Assembly (NCBI RefSeq): GCF_036687315.1
Contig: NZ_CP144683.1
Location: 3,294,001 to 3,358,000, forward strand
Length of the DNA: 64,000 bases
From: Sphingopyxis sp. TUF1
GTDB taxonomy: Bacteria; Pseudomonadota; Alphaproteobacteria; Sphingomonadales; Sphingomonadaceae
Direction: 5' to 3'
Below, piece after piece: positions 1 to 10,706 of this stretch; position 1 is the stretch's first letter; every line of letters starts with the position of its first letter. Made by a program: the position numbers and the translations under genes. Below the pieces are notes generated by a model. That model made no database searches, was not told the DNA's origin, and saw nothing but the letters and a program-made list of their open reading frames with translations.

Positions 1-967
1 TCCAGATTTCGATCTGCGGGATCGCGTTTGCAAGCGCGGTGCCCTCCCCCTCTTCCGGCCCGTTGACGCCGAGCGAGTCGAGGATCGCGCGCACATCGTC
101 ATATTGCGCTTCGGTGTCAGGATGCACGATGTCGCGGACATGGACGATCAGATCGGCTGTCGTGACCTCCTCGAGCGTGGCGCGGAACGCCGCGACCAAT
201 TCGGTCGGCAGATCGGACACGAAACCAACGGTGTCCGACAGAATCGCCTTGTCGATCCCTGGCAAGCGGATTTCGCGCATCGTGGGGTCCAGGGTCGCGA
301 ACAACATATCTTCCGCCATGACGTCACTTCCCGTCAAGCGATTGAAAAATGTTGATTTCCCCGCGTTGGTATAGCCGACGAGCGCGATCACGGGCCACGG
401 CGCACGTTGACGCTTGGACCGCTGAAGCTGCCGCGTGCGGCGGGCGTCCTCCAGGCTGCGGCGAATTCGCGCCATCCGGTTGCGGATCATTCGCCGGTCA
501 GCCTCGATCTGCGTTTCACCGGGTCCGCCGAGAAAACCGAAACCGCCGCGCTGGCGTTCGAGGTGCGTCCAGCTGCGGACAAGCCGCCCAGCCTGATAAT
601 CGAGATGCGCGAGTTCGACTTGCAACCTTCCTTCGGCCGTCGCAGCGCGCTCGCCGAAGATTTCGAGGATCAGGCCCGTGCGATCGATCACCTTCGTTCC
701 AAAGGCCGTTTCGAGGTTGCGTTGCTGGATCGCAGACAAGGCAGCATCGACAACGACGAGTTGGACGCCCTTGGCTGCAATGTCGGGGGCGATCGCCTCG
801 ATCTGGCCGACGCCTAAAAGGGTCGCGGCGCGCGTTTGCCGGAGCCGCAGCGTATGCACCGCCACAACATCGAGTCCGATCGCGAGCGCAAGTCCCCTCG
901 CCTCCTCGGCGCGCGCGTCGAGGTCGCGGGATAGCCGTTGACTATGCCATTCGGGCACGATGATCAT
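1..967 (-). CDS. hflX: GTPase HflX, C-terminal part missing at window edge
   Basis: Ribosome-associated GTPase of the HflX/Obg family, which splits or rescues stalled ribosomes in the cytoplasm. The reading frame is open to base 1. It shows the HflX N-terminal domain, then a Gly-rich linker (GGPGETQIEADRR), then the G domain with G1 GYTNAGKST, G2-region LFATLDPTMR and G3 SDTVGFVSDLP; the G4/G5 motifs would lie outside the window. About 322 residues are present. It follows hfq, as in many proteobacteria. The start is uncertain: the first ATG is at 967, but the frame continues upstream through 18 plausible residues ([17 protein letters not shown]) to a CTG at 1021-1019 that overlaps the hfq stop as CTGA. 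No ATG, GTG or TTG lies in that extension, so either ATG 967 or a coupled CTG start is used. Confidence 0.93.
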   Translation of the reverse strand, partial: MIIVPEWHSQRLSRDLDARAEEARGLALAIGLDVVAVHTLRLRQTRAATLLGVGQIEAIAPDIAAKGVQLVVVDAALSAIQQRNLETAFGTKVIDRTGLILEIFGERAATAEGRLQVELAHLDYQAGRLVRSWTHLERQRGGFGFLGGPGETQIEADRRMIRNRMARIRRSLEDARRTRQLQRSKRQRAPWPVIALVGYTNAGKSTFFNRLTGSDVMAEDMLFATLDPTMREIRLPGIDKAILSDTVGFVSDLPTELVAAFRATLEEVTTADLIVHVRDIVHPDTEAQYDDVRAILDSLGVNGPEEGEGTALANAIPQIEIW

Positions 968-1017
968 CGCGGGGGCGCCGCGTGTGACTTCGTCTTCGCT
1001 GTCGATGACGTGCTCGA

Positions 1018-1515
1018 TCAGGCGTCGTCCGTTTCGCCGTCGCCATTGTCGGCGAGGTTGATCGGGCCGTTGGGCTGGACCGTCGAGATCGCGTGCTTGT
1101 AGACGAGCTGCACTTGCCGCTCGCGCTCGAGCAACATGCAGAAGAGGTCGAACGCAACGATATCGCCCTGCAGCATCACGCCGTTGACGAGGAACATCGT
1201 CACCGATTCGTCCGAGCGGCGCACCGCGTTCAGAAACACGTCTTGCAGCGCCTTGCCTTTGCTAGCAGGCGCATCGCGCAGATTGCCGCCCAGCAGCGAC
1301 AGATCGAAGTCATGCGAAGGCATCACAGTCGAAATCGCATGCTTGTAGACGAGCTGCGACTGGCCATCGCGGCGAAGCAGCAGCGAGAAATTGTCGAACC
1401 AGGTGATGATGCCCTGAAGCTTGACGCCCTTTACGAGAAACATCGTGACGGGGGTTTTGCTCTTACGGAGAGCGTTGAGGAAAATATCCTGAAGATTCTG
1501 GTTTTTATCGGACAC
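1018..1515 (-). CDS. hfq: RNA chaperone Hfq with two tandem Sm domains
   Basis: Hfq helps small RNAs pair with mRNAs and normally forms a hexamer of about 80-residue single-Sm subunits. This protein has 165 residues and two complete Hfq repeats: roughly residues 5-72 ([11 protein letters not shown] ... [11 protein letters not shown]) and 82-150 ([11 protein letters not shown] ... [11 protein letters not shown]), followed by an acidic tail. Both copies keep the YKHAIST Sm2 signature and the LQD proximal-face residues. The start is GTG at 1515, directly after a strong AGGAGG; the frame is open further upstream to 1605, but without a better site. It sits downstream of ntrX with its own likely promoter and is followed at once by hflX. 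The identity is certain; a trimer of double-Sm chains is inference. Confidence 0.95.
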   Translation of the reverse strand: MSDKNQNLQDIFLNALRKSKTPVTMFLVKGVKLQGIITWFDNFSLLLRRDGQSQLVYKHAISTVMPSHDFDLSLLGGNLRDAPASKGKALQDVFLNAVRRSDESVTMFLVNGVMLQGDIVAFDLFCMLLERERQVQLVYKHAISTVQPNGPINLADNGDGETDDA

Positions 1516-1576
1516 ATTTGCCTCCTGTTCTTGGCGGTGAAACCGCGGGTATGGCGCCGGTTTTCCGGCATTCAAA

Positions 1577-1605
1577 ACCTTATTCTTGCACGCAATATGG
1601 GGCAA
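1577..1605 (-). promoter_or_regulatory. candidate sigma70-type promoter for hfq
   Basis: In the gap between ntrX and hfq, read on the minus strand, TTGCCC (1605-1600) and TAAGGT (1582-1577) are separated by 17 bases. Transcription would begin near 1570, giving a leader of about 55 bases ahead of the hfq GTG. The match to consensus is moderate, but it is the only good pair in this 116-base gap. Confidence 0.4.
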
Positions 1606-1631
1606 AGCGCGTATATCGTCCAGCGTTAAGC

Positions 1632-3011
1632 CTAGCTTTCGCCTTCCGAACTCTCGGTAAGCCCCAAAAGTTTCAGTTTGCGGTGCAGCGCCGATCGCTC
1701 CATGCCGATAAAACTCGCGGTGCGCGAGATATTGCCCGAAAAGCGGTTGATCTGGATGCGCAGATATTCGCGTTCAAAATTCTCGCGCGCTTCCTTGAGC
1801 GGGATTGCGGTGATCGATTCCGAGTTGGGCAGAATGTCGGCGCCACCGCGCACCAGTTCGGCGGGCAGCATATCGGCGTCGATGCGCGCCAGCCTGTCGC
1901 TCGGCGCCAAAATCATCACGCGTTCGATCACATTGCGCAGCTCGCGTACATTTCCCGGCCATTCGTGCGCCTGCAGCGCCGCCATCGCCTCGGCGCTGAT
2001 TTCGGGCGGCGGCACACGGCGATCGGCGGCGTAGCGGCGGACAAAATGGTCGCACAGGCTGGCGATATCGTCGCGCCGTTCGCGCAGCGACGGGATATGC
2101 ACCGGCACGACGTTGAGCCGGTAATAAAGATCCTCGCGAAAGCGGTTTTCGGCGATTTCGGTGGTGAGATCGCGCGCCGATCCCGAAATGATCCGCACAT
2201 CGACGCGGATCATCGTCCGCCCGCCGACCCGCGTGAAGCTCTGGTCGGTCAGTACGCGCAGGATCTTGCCCTGCGTCGTGAGCGGCATGTCAGCGACCTC
2301 GTCGAGGAACAGCGTCCCGCCGTGCGCCTGTTCGAGCAAGCCGACGCGGATCGTCCCTTCGTCGGTTTCCGACCCGAAGAGTTCGAGCTCGACCGTCTCC
2401 GGGTCCATTCGCGCCGACGAGATCACGCGGAAGGGCGCATTATGCCGCCCGCTCCAGCCGTGGAGGACGCGCGCGGCGACCTCTTTGCCCACCCCGGGCG
2501 CGCCCGTAAGCAGCACGCGGCTCCCCGTCCCCGCGACGCGCTTCAGGGTCGCGCGGACATTGTTGATCGCCGCGCTGTTGCCGGTGAGTTCCTCCGCCGG
2601 CCCGGCTTTTTCGCGCAGCTGTTCATATTCGAACTTCAACCGCTCATTCTCCGTCGCGCGCGCGACGAGATGGAGCAGGCGCGACGCCTCGAACGGTTTT
2701 TCGATAAAATCGAAGGCGCCGCGGCGGATCGCCGCGACCGCAGTGTCGAGCCCGCCATGCCCGGAGATGACGATGATCGGCAGCGTCGGATCGAACGCCT
2801 TGATCGCTTCGACCAGCCCGAGCCCGTCGAGGCGCGACCCCTGGAGCCAGACGTCGATCAGCGCGAGCGACGGGCGCCGCTGGCGGATCGCCTCAAGCGC
2901 CGAATCGCTGTCGGTCGCGGTGCGCGCTTCGTAACCTTCGTCTTCCATGACGCCGGCGACGAGTTCGCAGATGTCGCGTTCGTCATCGACGATCAAAATA
3001 TCAAGCGCCAT
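1632..3011 (-). CDS. ntrX: nitrogen regulation response regulator NtrX
   Basis: Response regulator of the NtrY-NtrX two-component system, which in alphaproteobacteria links nitrogen and redox status to gene expression. The 459 residues comprise a receiver domain (1-120; acidic Asp9/Asp10, phospho-acceptor Asp53 in ALIDVW, Lys105), an AAA+ domain (about 140-375; Walker A GAPGVGKE at 170-177, Walker [12 protein letters not shown] near 232) and a C-terminal Fis-type helix-turn-helix ([20 protein letters not shown]). The sigma54-contacting GAFTGA loop is absent: after ELFG the sequence reads [15 protein letters not shown]. Alphaproteobacterial NtrX proteins commonly diverge here, which suggests it does not activate sigma54 in the usual way. 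The start overlaps the end of ntrY by 11 bases. Confidence 0.95.
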   Translation of the reverse strand: MALDILIVDDERDICELVAGVMEDEGYEARTATDSDSALEAIRQRRPSLALIDVWLQGSRLDGLGLVEAIKAFDPTLPIIVISGHGGLDTAVAAIRRGAFDFIEKPFEASRLLHLVARATENERLKFEYEQLREKAGPAEELTGNSAAINNVRATLKRVAGTGSRVLLTGAPGVGKEVAARVLHGWSGRHNAPFRVISSARMDPETVELELFGSETDEGTIRVGLLEQAHGGTLFLDEVADMPLTTQGKILRVLTDQSFTRVGGRTMIRVDVRIISGSARDLTTEIAENRFREDLYYRLNVVPVHIPSLRERRDDIASLCDHFVRRYAADRRVPPPEISAEAMAALQAHEWPGNVRELRNVIERVMILAPSDRLARIDADMLPAELVRGGADILPNSESITAIPLKEARENFEREYLRIQINRFSGNISRTASFIGMERSALHRKLKLLGLTESSEGES

Positions 3012-5292
3012 GATCTTCTCTGTCCTGCCGGTTGCGGATGCGCCCCGGAACCGTTTCTGTGTGGCCGAGGCCGCCCTCGCCGCCCTGCCCGGCCAGCGGC
3101 CGCAGCCGATCGGGATGCAGCGTCAGGGTAACGCATGTCCCCTGCCCCGCCGGATTGTCGGAAAACTCCAGCTCGCCATAATGTTGTTCGACGATCTTCT
3201 TGACGATCGCGAGGCCGAGCCCCGTCCCGCCCTGCCGCGTCGTCATATAAGGTTCGGCGATCGTGTCGCGCGCGTCGGGCAGCCCGATACCGTCGTCGGA
3301 GACACGAATGACAATCGCATCGCGGGCATCCACCTCCAGTTCGGCCCGGATGGTGCCGGTAGCAACCGCATCGGAACTTTTATATTTTTCTTCAATTGCT
3401 TCCACGGCATTTTTGACGATGTTCGTGATCGCCTGCGACAGCAGGCGGCGGTCGCAGACGAGCGGCTCGATTTCGGCTGGCGTTTTGACTGTGAAACCGA
3501 TGTCGGGCTTGGCAACCTCGAACAGGAATACTGCCTGGCGCAGAATGTCGCGCACATCTTCAACCCCGAACGTCGGCTTGGGCATCCGTGCAAAACTCGA
3601 AAATTCGTCGACCATGCGGCGCATGTCGTGAACCTGCCGGATCACCGTATCGGTGAGCCTGCGGAAGGTCGGCGCGTCGCCCTCGACCCGGTCGCCGAAG
3701 CGGCGCTGCAAGCGTTCGGCGGCGAGCTGGATCGGGGTGAGAGGGTTTTTGATCTCGTGCGCAATGCGGCGCGCGACATCGGACCAGGCGGCGCGGCGCT
3801 GGTCGAGCAATTGCTGCGTAATGTCCTCGAAACTGAGAACAAAGCCCTCACCCTGCGCCACGGCCTTTGCTGCCAGCGTCGCCGGTTCGGCATCCTTGCG
3901 CGCAAGCTGAACGATGGCCTCGCGCTCGGTTCCGGCCAGGAGCCCTGCCAGTTCGGGAGCGACATCGTCGAGGAGCAGCCCGGTCAATTCGTCGGCCTGG
4001 CGGCCGATAAGCTTTTCGGCTGCGGCGTTGGCGAGCAGGATGCGGCGATCGGCATCGACCGACACCACCGCCGAGGATACGCCGCTGAGCACCGCCTCGA
4101 TAAAACTCCGCCTTGCCTCCAGCTGTTCGTTTGCGTTGACAAGCGCGCCCGTCTGCCCCTCGAGCTGTTCGGTCATCCGGTTGAACGCCCGCGTCAGCAC
4201 CGAAATCTCGTCATCGCGCTCCGGCGGGGTCACGCGAACCGACAGGTCGCCGTCCGCCGCCGTGCGCGTCGCGCCGATCAATGTCCCCAGCGGCCGCACA
4301 ATACGGTCGGCGACAAGGATCGCCGCGATTACCGCGAGCGCGAGCAGCAGCAGCGACCCCAGATAGAGCGCACCATTGAACTGCAACTGAAGCATCTGCG
4401 AGCGATCGAAGAGCTGGTTATAGTCGGCCAGCACCGCGCTTGCGCGCGCCGATTGCTGAAAGCCCGGCACATTGGTGTCGCGCGACGCGTAGACAAAGGC
4501 GCGGTCTGTGCCCGGCAGGCGTGCCGCGGCTTCAATGCTTTCGGATCGGCGCACGACGACGACGTCCTCGCCGGCATCAAGCCGCGCGACCATGGCTGGG
4601 GTCAGCCGGCTTGTCGCTGGCCGCTCGTCGGGATCGATGGCCGTCGCCGTCCGCGCTACACCGTCGCGCCCGATTTCGATAATTGCCGATTCATTCAGGC
4701 TGCGAACGACGACCTGCTGGAAATAATAATCGTTAAAGCCCGGCGAATCGATGGGATATTGCCGCAACCGGGCGCCGAGGTCGGTGGCCATCGCAAAGGT
4801 GTTCGCGCCCACCTGGCGCTGGTTTTCCTGATAATAGCCCTCGGCGAGGTTCGCCGCATTTTCGAACATGCCGCGCGACCGGTCCGAAAACCAGAAATCG
4901 ACGCCGAACTGGAACAGCAGCGATGCGAAGATCACGACGAGCAAGGTCGGCGCCGCGGCGATCAGCGAAAAGAGCGCGACGAGCCGCACGTGCAGCCGTC
5001 CGTTTCCCCCCGCCATCGATCGCACCGCGCGTGCGCGCGCAACGCGGCTGCCGATCAGGACGATCAGCGCCATCGCCGGCACGAGATTGGCCACCATGAT
5101 CGCGGCCACCAGCGCGGGCGTCAGCAACCGTTCGCTTTGGGCGTCGCCGGTCACGAAGATATAGGTGGCGATCGCAATGCTCGCCATCGCGGCGAGCGCA
5201 TAATATTCGAGTGCACCGAAACGCCAGATTCCCGAGCGCGCGTGCTGTCCATCCGAATCCATGTCGAAAGGCGGGGCGGCGGCGGGCGTCAT
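3001..5292 (-). CDS. ntrY: nitrogen regulation sensor histidine kinase NtrY
   Basis: Membrane sensor kinase partner of NtrX. The N-terminus has several hydrophobic segments (YALAAMASIAIATYIFV; LVAAIMVANLVPAMALIVLI; LVALFSLIAAAPTLLVVIFA), then an extracytoplasmic stretch, another span (YLGSLLLLALAVIAAILVA), a HAMP linker, a PAS domain, a HisKA domain with the phospho-histidine in [16 protein letters not shown], and a HATPase_c domain with N box (ITNIVKNAVEAI), DDGIGLP and GGTGLGLAI. All catalytic boxes are intact. The start is chosen at ATG 5292 (MTPAAAPPF); in-frame ATG 5322 and GTG 5331 would add 10-13 residues and none has a strong ribosome site. It lies 83 bases after ntrC and overlaps ntrX. 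Confidence 0.94.
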   Translation of the reverse strand: MTPAAAPPFDMDSDGQHARSGIWRFGALEYYALAAMASIAIATYIFVTGDAQSERLLTPALVAAIMVANLVPAMALIVLIGSRVARARAVRSMAGGNGRLHVRLVALFSLIAAAPTLLVVIFASLLFQFGVDFWFSDRSRGMFENAANLAEGYYQENQRQVGANTFAMATDLGARLRQYPIDSPGFNDYYFQQVVVRSLNESAIIEIGRDGVARTATAIDPDERPATSRLTPAMVARLDAGEDVVVVRRSESIEAAARLPGTDRAFVYASRDTNVPGFQQSARASAVLADYNQLFDRSQMLQLQFNGALYLGSLLLLALAVIAAILVADRIVRPLGTLIGATRTAADGDLSVRVTPPERDDEISVLTRAFNRMTEQLEGQTGALVNANEQLEARRSFIEAVLSGVSSAVVSVDADRRILLANAAAEKLIGRQADELTGLLLDDVAPELAGLLAGTEREAIVQLARKDAEPATLAAKAVAQGEGFVLSFEDITQQLLDQRRAAWSDVARRIAHEIKNPLTPIQLAAERLQRRFGDRVEGDAPTFRRLTDTVIRQVHDMRRMVDEFSSFARMPKPTFGVEDVRDILRQAVFLFEVAKPDIGFTVKTPAEIEPLVCDRRLLSQAITNIVKNAVEAIEEKYKSSDAVATGTIRAELEVDARDAIVIRVSDDGIGLPDARDTIAEPYMTTRQGGTGLGLAIVKKIVEQHYGELEFSDNPAGQGTCVTLTLHPDRLRPLAGQGGEGGLGHTETVPGRIRNRQDREDHGA

Positions 5293-5375
5293 TGTTGCTT
5301 CGATACGACATTCCTGTTGCATGGAAAACACACAATCGAGTCATAGCCGACCGATTGCCGCGATTTTCGCGCGGC

Positions 5376-6787
<1,412 letters not shown>

Positions 6788-6791
<4 letters not shown>

Positions 6792-7879
6792 CCCCGTCCC
6801 TTCGATTGTGCGACGGGCAGGTGGACGCGAAAGCGCGTCCAGTCGCCGTCGCGCATATGCTGGACCGTCCCGCCCATGTCGCGCGCGAGCTTGGCAACGA
6901 GGGCAAGACCAAGGCCCCTCCCCTCGCGCTTCGTCGTCACGAACGGGTCGAACAGGTCGCCGCGGATGTCGGCGGGAACGCCGGGACCATTGTCGCTGAC
7001 GCTGACCTCGATCGGCAGCGCGATACGCCCGCGGCCGTCGCCATTGTCGATCGAAAGCCCATGGCGATACGCGGTCGCAATCCGCACCACGCCGTCGTCG
7101 CGTCCTGCCAATACTTCGCAGCCGTTGGTCACGAGGTTGAGCAATATCTGCACCATGGCGTCATGGTTGCCGTGGACGAGCGGCAACGACGGGTCGAAAT
7201 CCTCGGCAAAGCGAACGCCGGGAAACTGGCGCGCGCGTGCGGTTTCCATCGCCTGATGGATCGGCTGATAGAGGTTGATCGGTTCGCACAGGATCGGCTG
7301 TCCGCGCGAAAAATGCTCCATCTGGTCGATCAGCGTCGCGATGCGGTCGACCTCGGCGCAGATCAGCGTCGTGAAACGCTCGCCGCCGCTGTCGGTCTTG
7401 CGCGCGAGCAGTTGCGCCGCGCCCTTGATACCGGCGAGCGGATTCTTGATCTCGTGCGCCAGCATCGACGCCGCCGCCCCCGCCGCGCGGCTCGACCGGC
7501 CGATCGCGCCGCCCATCAGCTCGGCATCGCTTTGCGACGGGACGAGCGCGAGGATGCGGTGCCCGCTCTGGCCATAAGGCACCATCTGCATATCGACAAA
7601 GACCGATTTGCGGCCGCCGAGCGTGATTTCGGCGCGGTGCGCAAAGAGCGCCGACGTCGCGGCGTCGTTCATCCGCTGGCGATAGCTGCGGTCCATCTGG
7701 ATGACGTCATAGATGACGCGCCCGACCATCGCGGATCGGCTGACGTTGCACAGCTGCTCGGCGGCGGCGTTGACGAACAGCACGACGCCGCCGCTGTCGA
7801 TCAGCAATGTCGGCACCGGGTGCGACTGGATCAGCTCGTCATGGTCGAAACTCGGGATGCTCGAGGTGAGCGTGGTCAC
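6788..7879 (-). CDS. ntrB: nitrogen regulation sensor kinase NtrB (NR-II)
   Basis: Cytoplasmic histidine kinase/phosphatase of NtrC, normally governed by PII signalling. The 363 residues have a PAS domain (about 15-120), a HisKA domain with His142 in [16 protein letters not shown] and a HATPase_c domain ([28 protein letters not shown]). There are no membrane spans. It overlaps dusB at the front (ATGA) and ntrC at the back (ATGA). The order dusB-ntrB-ntrC is the classic nifR3-ntrBC arrangement of alphaproteobacteria. Confidence 0.96.
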
Positions 7880-8874
7880 GCGGCGGCCCGGGTCAGATGC
7901 GGACCATAAAAGGCCTCCAGCGCATCGAGCACGCCCTTGCTGTCGGGGATCTGGTTGACCTTGTTGCGAAACTCGGCCGACCCGTGCAGTCCCTTGACGT
8001 ACCAGCCGAGATGCTTGCGCGCCATGTTGACCCCGGTCGTTTCGCCATAATGGTCGATCATCGCACGATAATGCGATGTAATCACGTCATATTGCTCGTC
8101 GAGACCGGGGTCGGGATGTTCGCCATCGCCGCGCAGCGCCGCCATCACCTGCCCAAGCAGCCAGGGGCGGCCATAGGCGCCGCGGCCGATCATGACGCCA
8201 TCGGCGCCGCTTTGCGCCAGCGCGGTGCGCGCATCATCGGCCGAGCAGATGTCGCCGTTGACGATCACCGGGATCGATACCGCATCCTTGACCTTGCGCA
8301 CAAAGCCCCAGTCGGCCTCGCCGCGGTACATCTGGTTGCGCGTGCGGCCGTGGACGGTGACCAGCTTCGCGCCCAGATCCTCGGCGATATGCGCGAGCTC
8401 GGGGGCATTGAGGCTGTCGTGGCACCAGCCCATGCGCATCTTGACCGTCACCGGCACCGACACCGCCTTCACGCAGGATTCGATCAGCGCCGCGGCGAGC
8501 TTCAGGTCGCGCATCAGCGCCGATCCGGCGTCGCCATTGGTGACCTTGCGCACCGGACACCCCATGTTGATGTCGATGATCGACGCGCCGCGATCCTCGT
8601 TGAGCTTCGCCGCCTCGCCCATTTCATAGGGAGTGCAGCCGACGAGCTGCATCGACACGGGCTCTTCGACCGGGTCCCACGCCGCCTTCTGGATCGACTG
8701 GCGCGTTTCGCGGATCGCCGCCTGGCTGGCGATCATTTCGGTGACGTTGAGCCCGGAGCCGTAGTAGCGCACGAGCTTGCGGAACGGCAGGTCGGTGACG
8801 CCCGTCATCGGCGCGAGGATCACGGGATCCGCGATGGTGATGTTACCGATCTGGATGGGCCGCAGCGGCGCCAT
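7876..8874 (-). CDS. dusB: tRNA-dihydrouridine synthase DusB
   Basis: FMN enzyme that reduces specific uridines in the tRNA D-loop to dihydrouridine using NADPH. The 332 residues carry the Dus signatures: [12 protein letters not shown] near the start, NVTEMIAS, the active-site region [20 protein letters not shown] with the catalytic Cys, [23 protein letters not shown] and the FMN-binding [12 protein letters not shown] plus [13 protein letters not shown]. The start is ATG 8874 ([10 protein letters not shown]), which fits family length; an in-frame upstream extension to 8940 has no recognisable family sequence. It is the first gene of the ntr operon and is divergent from ispDF. Confidence 0.96.
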   Translation of the reverse strand: MAPLRPIQIGNITIADPVILAPMTGVTDLPFRKLVRYYGSGLNVTEMIASQAAIRETRQSIQKAAWDPVEEPVSMQLVGCTPYEMGEAAKLNEDRGASIIDINMGCPVRKVTNGDAGSALMRDLKLAAALIESCVKAVSVPVTVKMRMGWCHDSLNAPELAHIAEDLGAKLVTVHGRTRNQMYRGEADWGFVRKVKDAVSIPVIVNGDICSADDARTALAQSGADGVMIGRGAYGRPWLLGQVMAALRGDGEHPDPGLDEQYDVITSHYRAMIDHYGETTGVNMARKHLGWYVKGLHGSAEFRNKVNQIPDSKGVLDALEAFYGPHLTRAAA

Positions 8875-8967
8875 GGGGATGCTTTCGTCAGATTGCCTAA
8901 AATTTGAGCAGCCCCTACACGCTAAGCCGCTTTCCCGCAAGGCGCGGCTGCGCTAACCGGCGGGCAG

Positions 8968-10146
8968 ATGTCCGATTCCCCCGCCCCGCGAAATCCCCGC
9001 GTTGCCGCGATCCTCCTCGCCGGCGGACAGGGCGTGCGCGCGGGCTTTGCTAAGCCCAAGCAGCTCGAAATGCTCGGCGGCAGGCCGGTCCTCAGCTGGA
9101 GCCTCGATGCGCTGGCGGGCTATCCCGGCGTGTCGGGCGGTGTACTGGTCGCGAACCATGACGTCATGGCAGCGAAGCCAACCTTGCCCGAGGGCTGGAT
9201 TTCCGCCGATCCTGGTGCCGAGCGGCAGCAGTCGGTGGCGAATGCGCTGGGCGCGCTGTCGGACTGGGAGGATGAGGCGCTGGTGCTTGTCCATGACGCC
9301 GCACGCCCTGGCGTCGATGCCGCGGTCATCGACCGGCTGTTGGCCGCGCTCGAGAACGCCGAAGCGGCCATCCCGGTTCTGCCCGTCCCCGACACGCTGG
9401 TCGAAGCCGCAAATGGCGCGGCGGGCGATGTCGTTGCGCGCGAGCGGCTGGCCCGCGTGCAGACGCCGCAGGCCTTTCGTCTCGGTGCCCTTCGCCGTGC
9501 GCACGCCGAGGCCGTTGGTGCCGCGGCGACCGACGACGCGCAGCTCGTCCGCAGCCTTGGCGTCACCGTCGCGACAGTCGAAGGCGCCGCGCGGCTCCAC
9601 AAACTGACATATGCTGACGATATGGCGATTCTGCGCGGGCTTCTGGGGACAAGCGACATGATGCGAACCGCAGTTGGTATGGGCTATGACGTCCACCGCC
9701 TCGTCGAAGGCAAGCCGCTGTGGATCGGCGGGATAGAAATCGCGCATAGTCATGGACTTGAAGGGCATAGTGATGCCGATGTCGGGCTTCATGCACTGAC
9801 CGACGCGATCCTTGGCGCGCTCGGCGACGGCGACATTGGCGATCATTTTCCGCCGAGCGATCCGCAATGGCTCGGCGCCGCGTCGCACCGCTTCCTCTCC
9901 TTTGCGGGCGAGCGCGTCGCCGCGAACGGCGGGCGGATCGGGCACCTTGACCTCACGATCATCGCCGAAGCCCCGCGCATCGGGCCGCACCGCGTCGCCA
10001 TCCGCGACCGCATCGCCGAAATCCTTGCGATTCCTGCCGGACGGGTTAGTGTGAAGGCCACGACGACCGAGCGGCTTGGGTTTACCGGCCGCCGCGAGGG
10101 GATCTCGGCGCAGGCCGTCGCGACCATCCAACTTCCGGAGATTTGA
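8968..10146 (+). CDS. ispDF: bifunctional IspD/IspF isoprenoid enzyme
   Basis: Catalyses two non-consecutive steps of the non-mevalonate (MEP) isoprenoid pathway: CTP-dependent cytidylylation of MEP (IspD) and formation of the 2,4-cyclodiphosphate (IspF). The 392 residues divide into an N-terminal IspD domain (about 10-225; ILLAGGQGVRAGFAKPKQ nucleotide loop, LVHDAARP) and a C-terminal IspF domain (about 232-392; GMGYDVHRL, HSDADVGLHALTDAILGA with metal ligands, GDIGDHFPP, VSVKATTTERLGFTGR). Such fusions are usual in alphaproteobacteria. It is divergent from dusB and followed after four bases by pncC. Confidence 0.97.
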   Translation: MSDSPAPRNPRVAAILLAGGQGVRAGFAKPKQLEMLGGRPVLSWSLDALAGYPGVSGGVLVANHDVMAAKPTLPEGWISADPGAERQQSVANALGALSDWEDEALVLVHDAARPGVDAAVIDRLLAALENAEAAIPVLPVPDTLVEAANGAAGDVVARERLARVQTPQAFRLGALRRAHAEAVGAAATDDAQLVRSLGVTVATVEGAARLHKLTYADDMAILRGLLGTSDMMRTAVGMGYDVHRLVEGKPLWIGGIEIAHSHGLEGHSDADVGLHALTDAILGALGDGDIGDHFPPSDPQWLGAASHRFLSFAGERVAANGGRIGHLDLTIIAEAPRIGPHRVAIRDRIAEILAIPAGRVSVKATTTERLGFTGRREGISAQAVATIQLPEI

Positions 10147-10150
10147 ACCC

Positions 10151-10705
10151 GTGCTGACCGACGCCGAATCGCGCCTTATCGCGCGCGACGAGCTTGCCGC
10201 GAACGTGCTGGCCGCCAACCGCGCGGCCGGGCGCAAGATCGCGGTCGCCGAAAGCTGCACCGGCGGCATGGTGGCCGCGGCGCTCACCGACATTGCAGGA
10301 TGTTCGGACGTGTTCACCGCCGGTTTCGTGACCTATTCGGCGAACGCCAAGAAGAGCCAGCTCGACGTCAGCAGCGAGATTCTGGAAACCTTCGGCGAAG
10401 TGTCGCTGGCGACCGCCTGGGCGATGGCGGCGGGTGCGCTGACGAACAGCGACGCCGACGTTGCGGTTGCGATCACCGGCATCGCCGGCCCCGGCGGCGG
10501 CTCCGAAAAGAAGCCGGTCGGCCTCGTCGTTTTTGCACGCGCACTCCGCGGACAGAACCCCGACGATTATTTCTCCCAGCGCATCCAGTTCGAATCGACC
10601 GACCGCGCGGCGATCCGCCAGGCGGCAACCTTGTTTGCGCTCGAGTTGCTTCAGCCCGAAAAGGACGGCCTGCGCCCCTCTGAGGATGTCACCCTTCCCG
10701 CATAA
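10151..10705 (+). CDS. pncC: CinA C-terminal family nicotinamide-nucleotide amidase
   Basis: Single-domain CinA/PncC protein, which deamidates nicotinamide mononucleotide to nicotinate mononucleotide in NAD recycling. The 184 residues match the CinA C-terminal domain alone: VAESCTGGMVAAALTDIAGCSDVF, GGFVTYSANAK-like segment, AVAITGIAGPGGGSEKKPVGLV. The N-terminal MoaB-like domain of long CinA is absent, as in E. coli PncC. The start is GTG 10151 with GGAG about 11 bases upstream inside the end of ispDF; an upstream in-frame ATG at 10076 lies within ispDF and has no family sequence. It converges on the next gene with almost no spacer. Confidence 0.92.
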   Translation: MLTDAESRLIARDELAANVLAANRAAGRKIAVAESCTGGMVAAALTDIAGCSDVFTAGFVTYSANAKKSQLDVSSEILETFGEVSLATAWAMAAGALTNSDADVAVAITGIAGPGGGSEKKPVGLVVFARALRGQNPDDYFSQRIQFESTDRAAIRQAATLFALELLQPEKDGLRPSEDVTLPA

Positions 10706-10706
10706 T

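Noticed and set aside
1518..5346. Long plus-strand ORFs (for example 1518-3131 and 2947-5346) opposite ntrX and ntrY
   Set aside because: They are antisense to conserved ntr genes, rich in Arg, Asp and His as expected for reverse reading of GC-rich genes, and have no family motifs.
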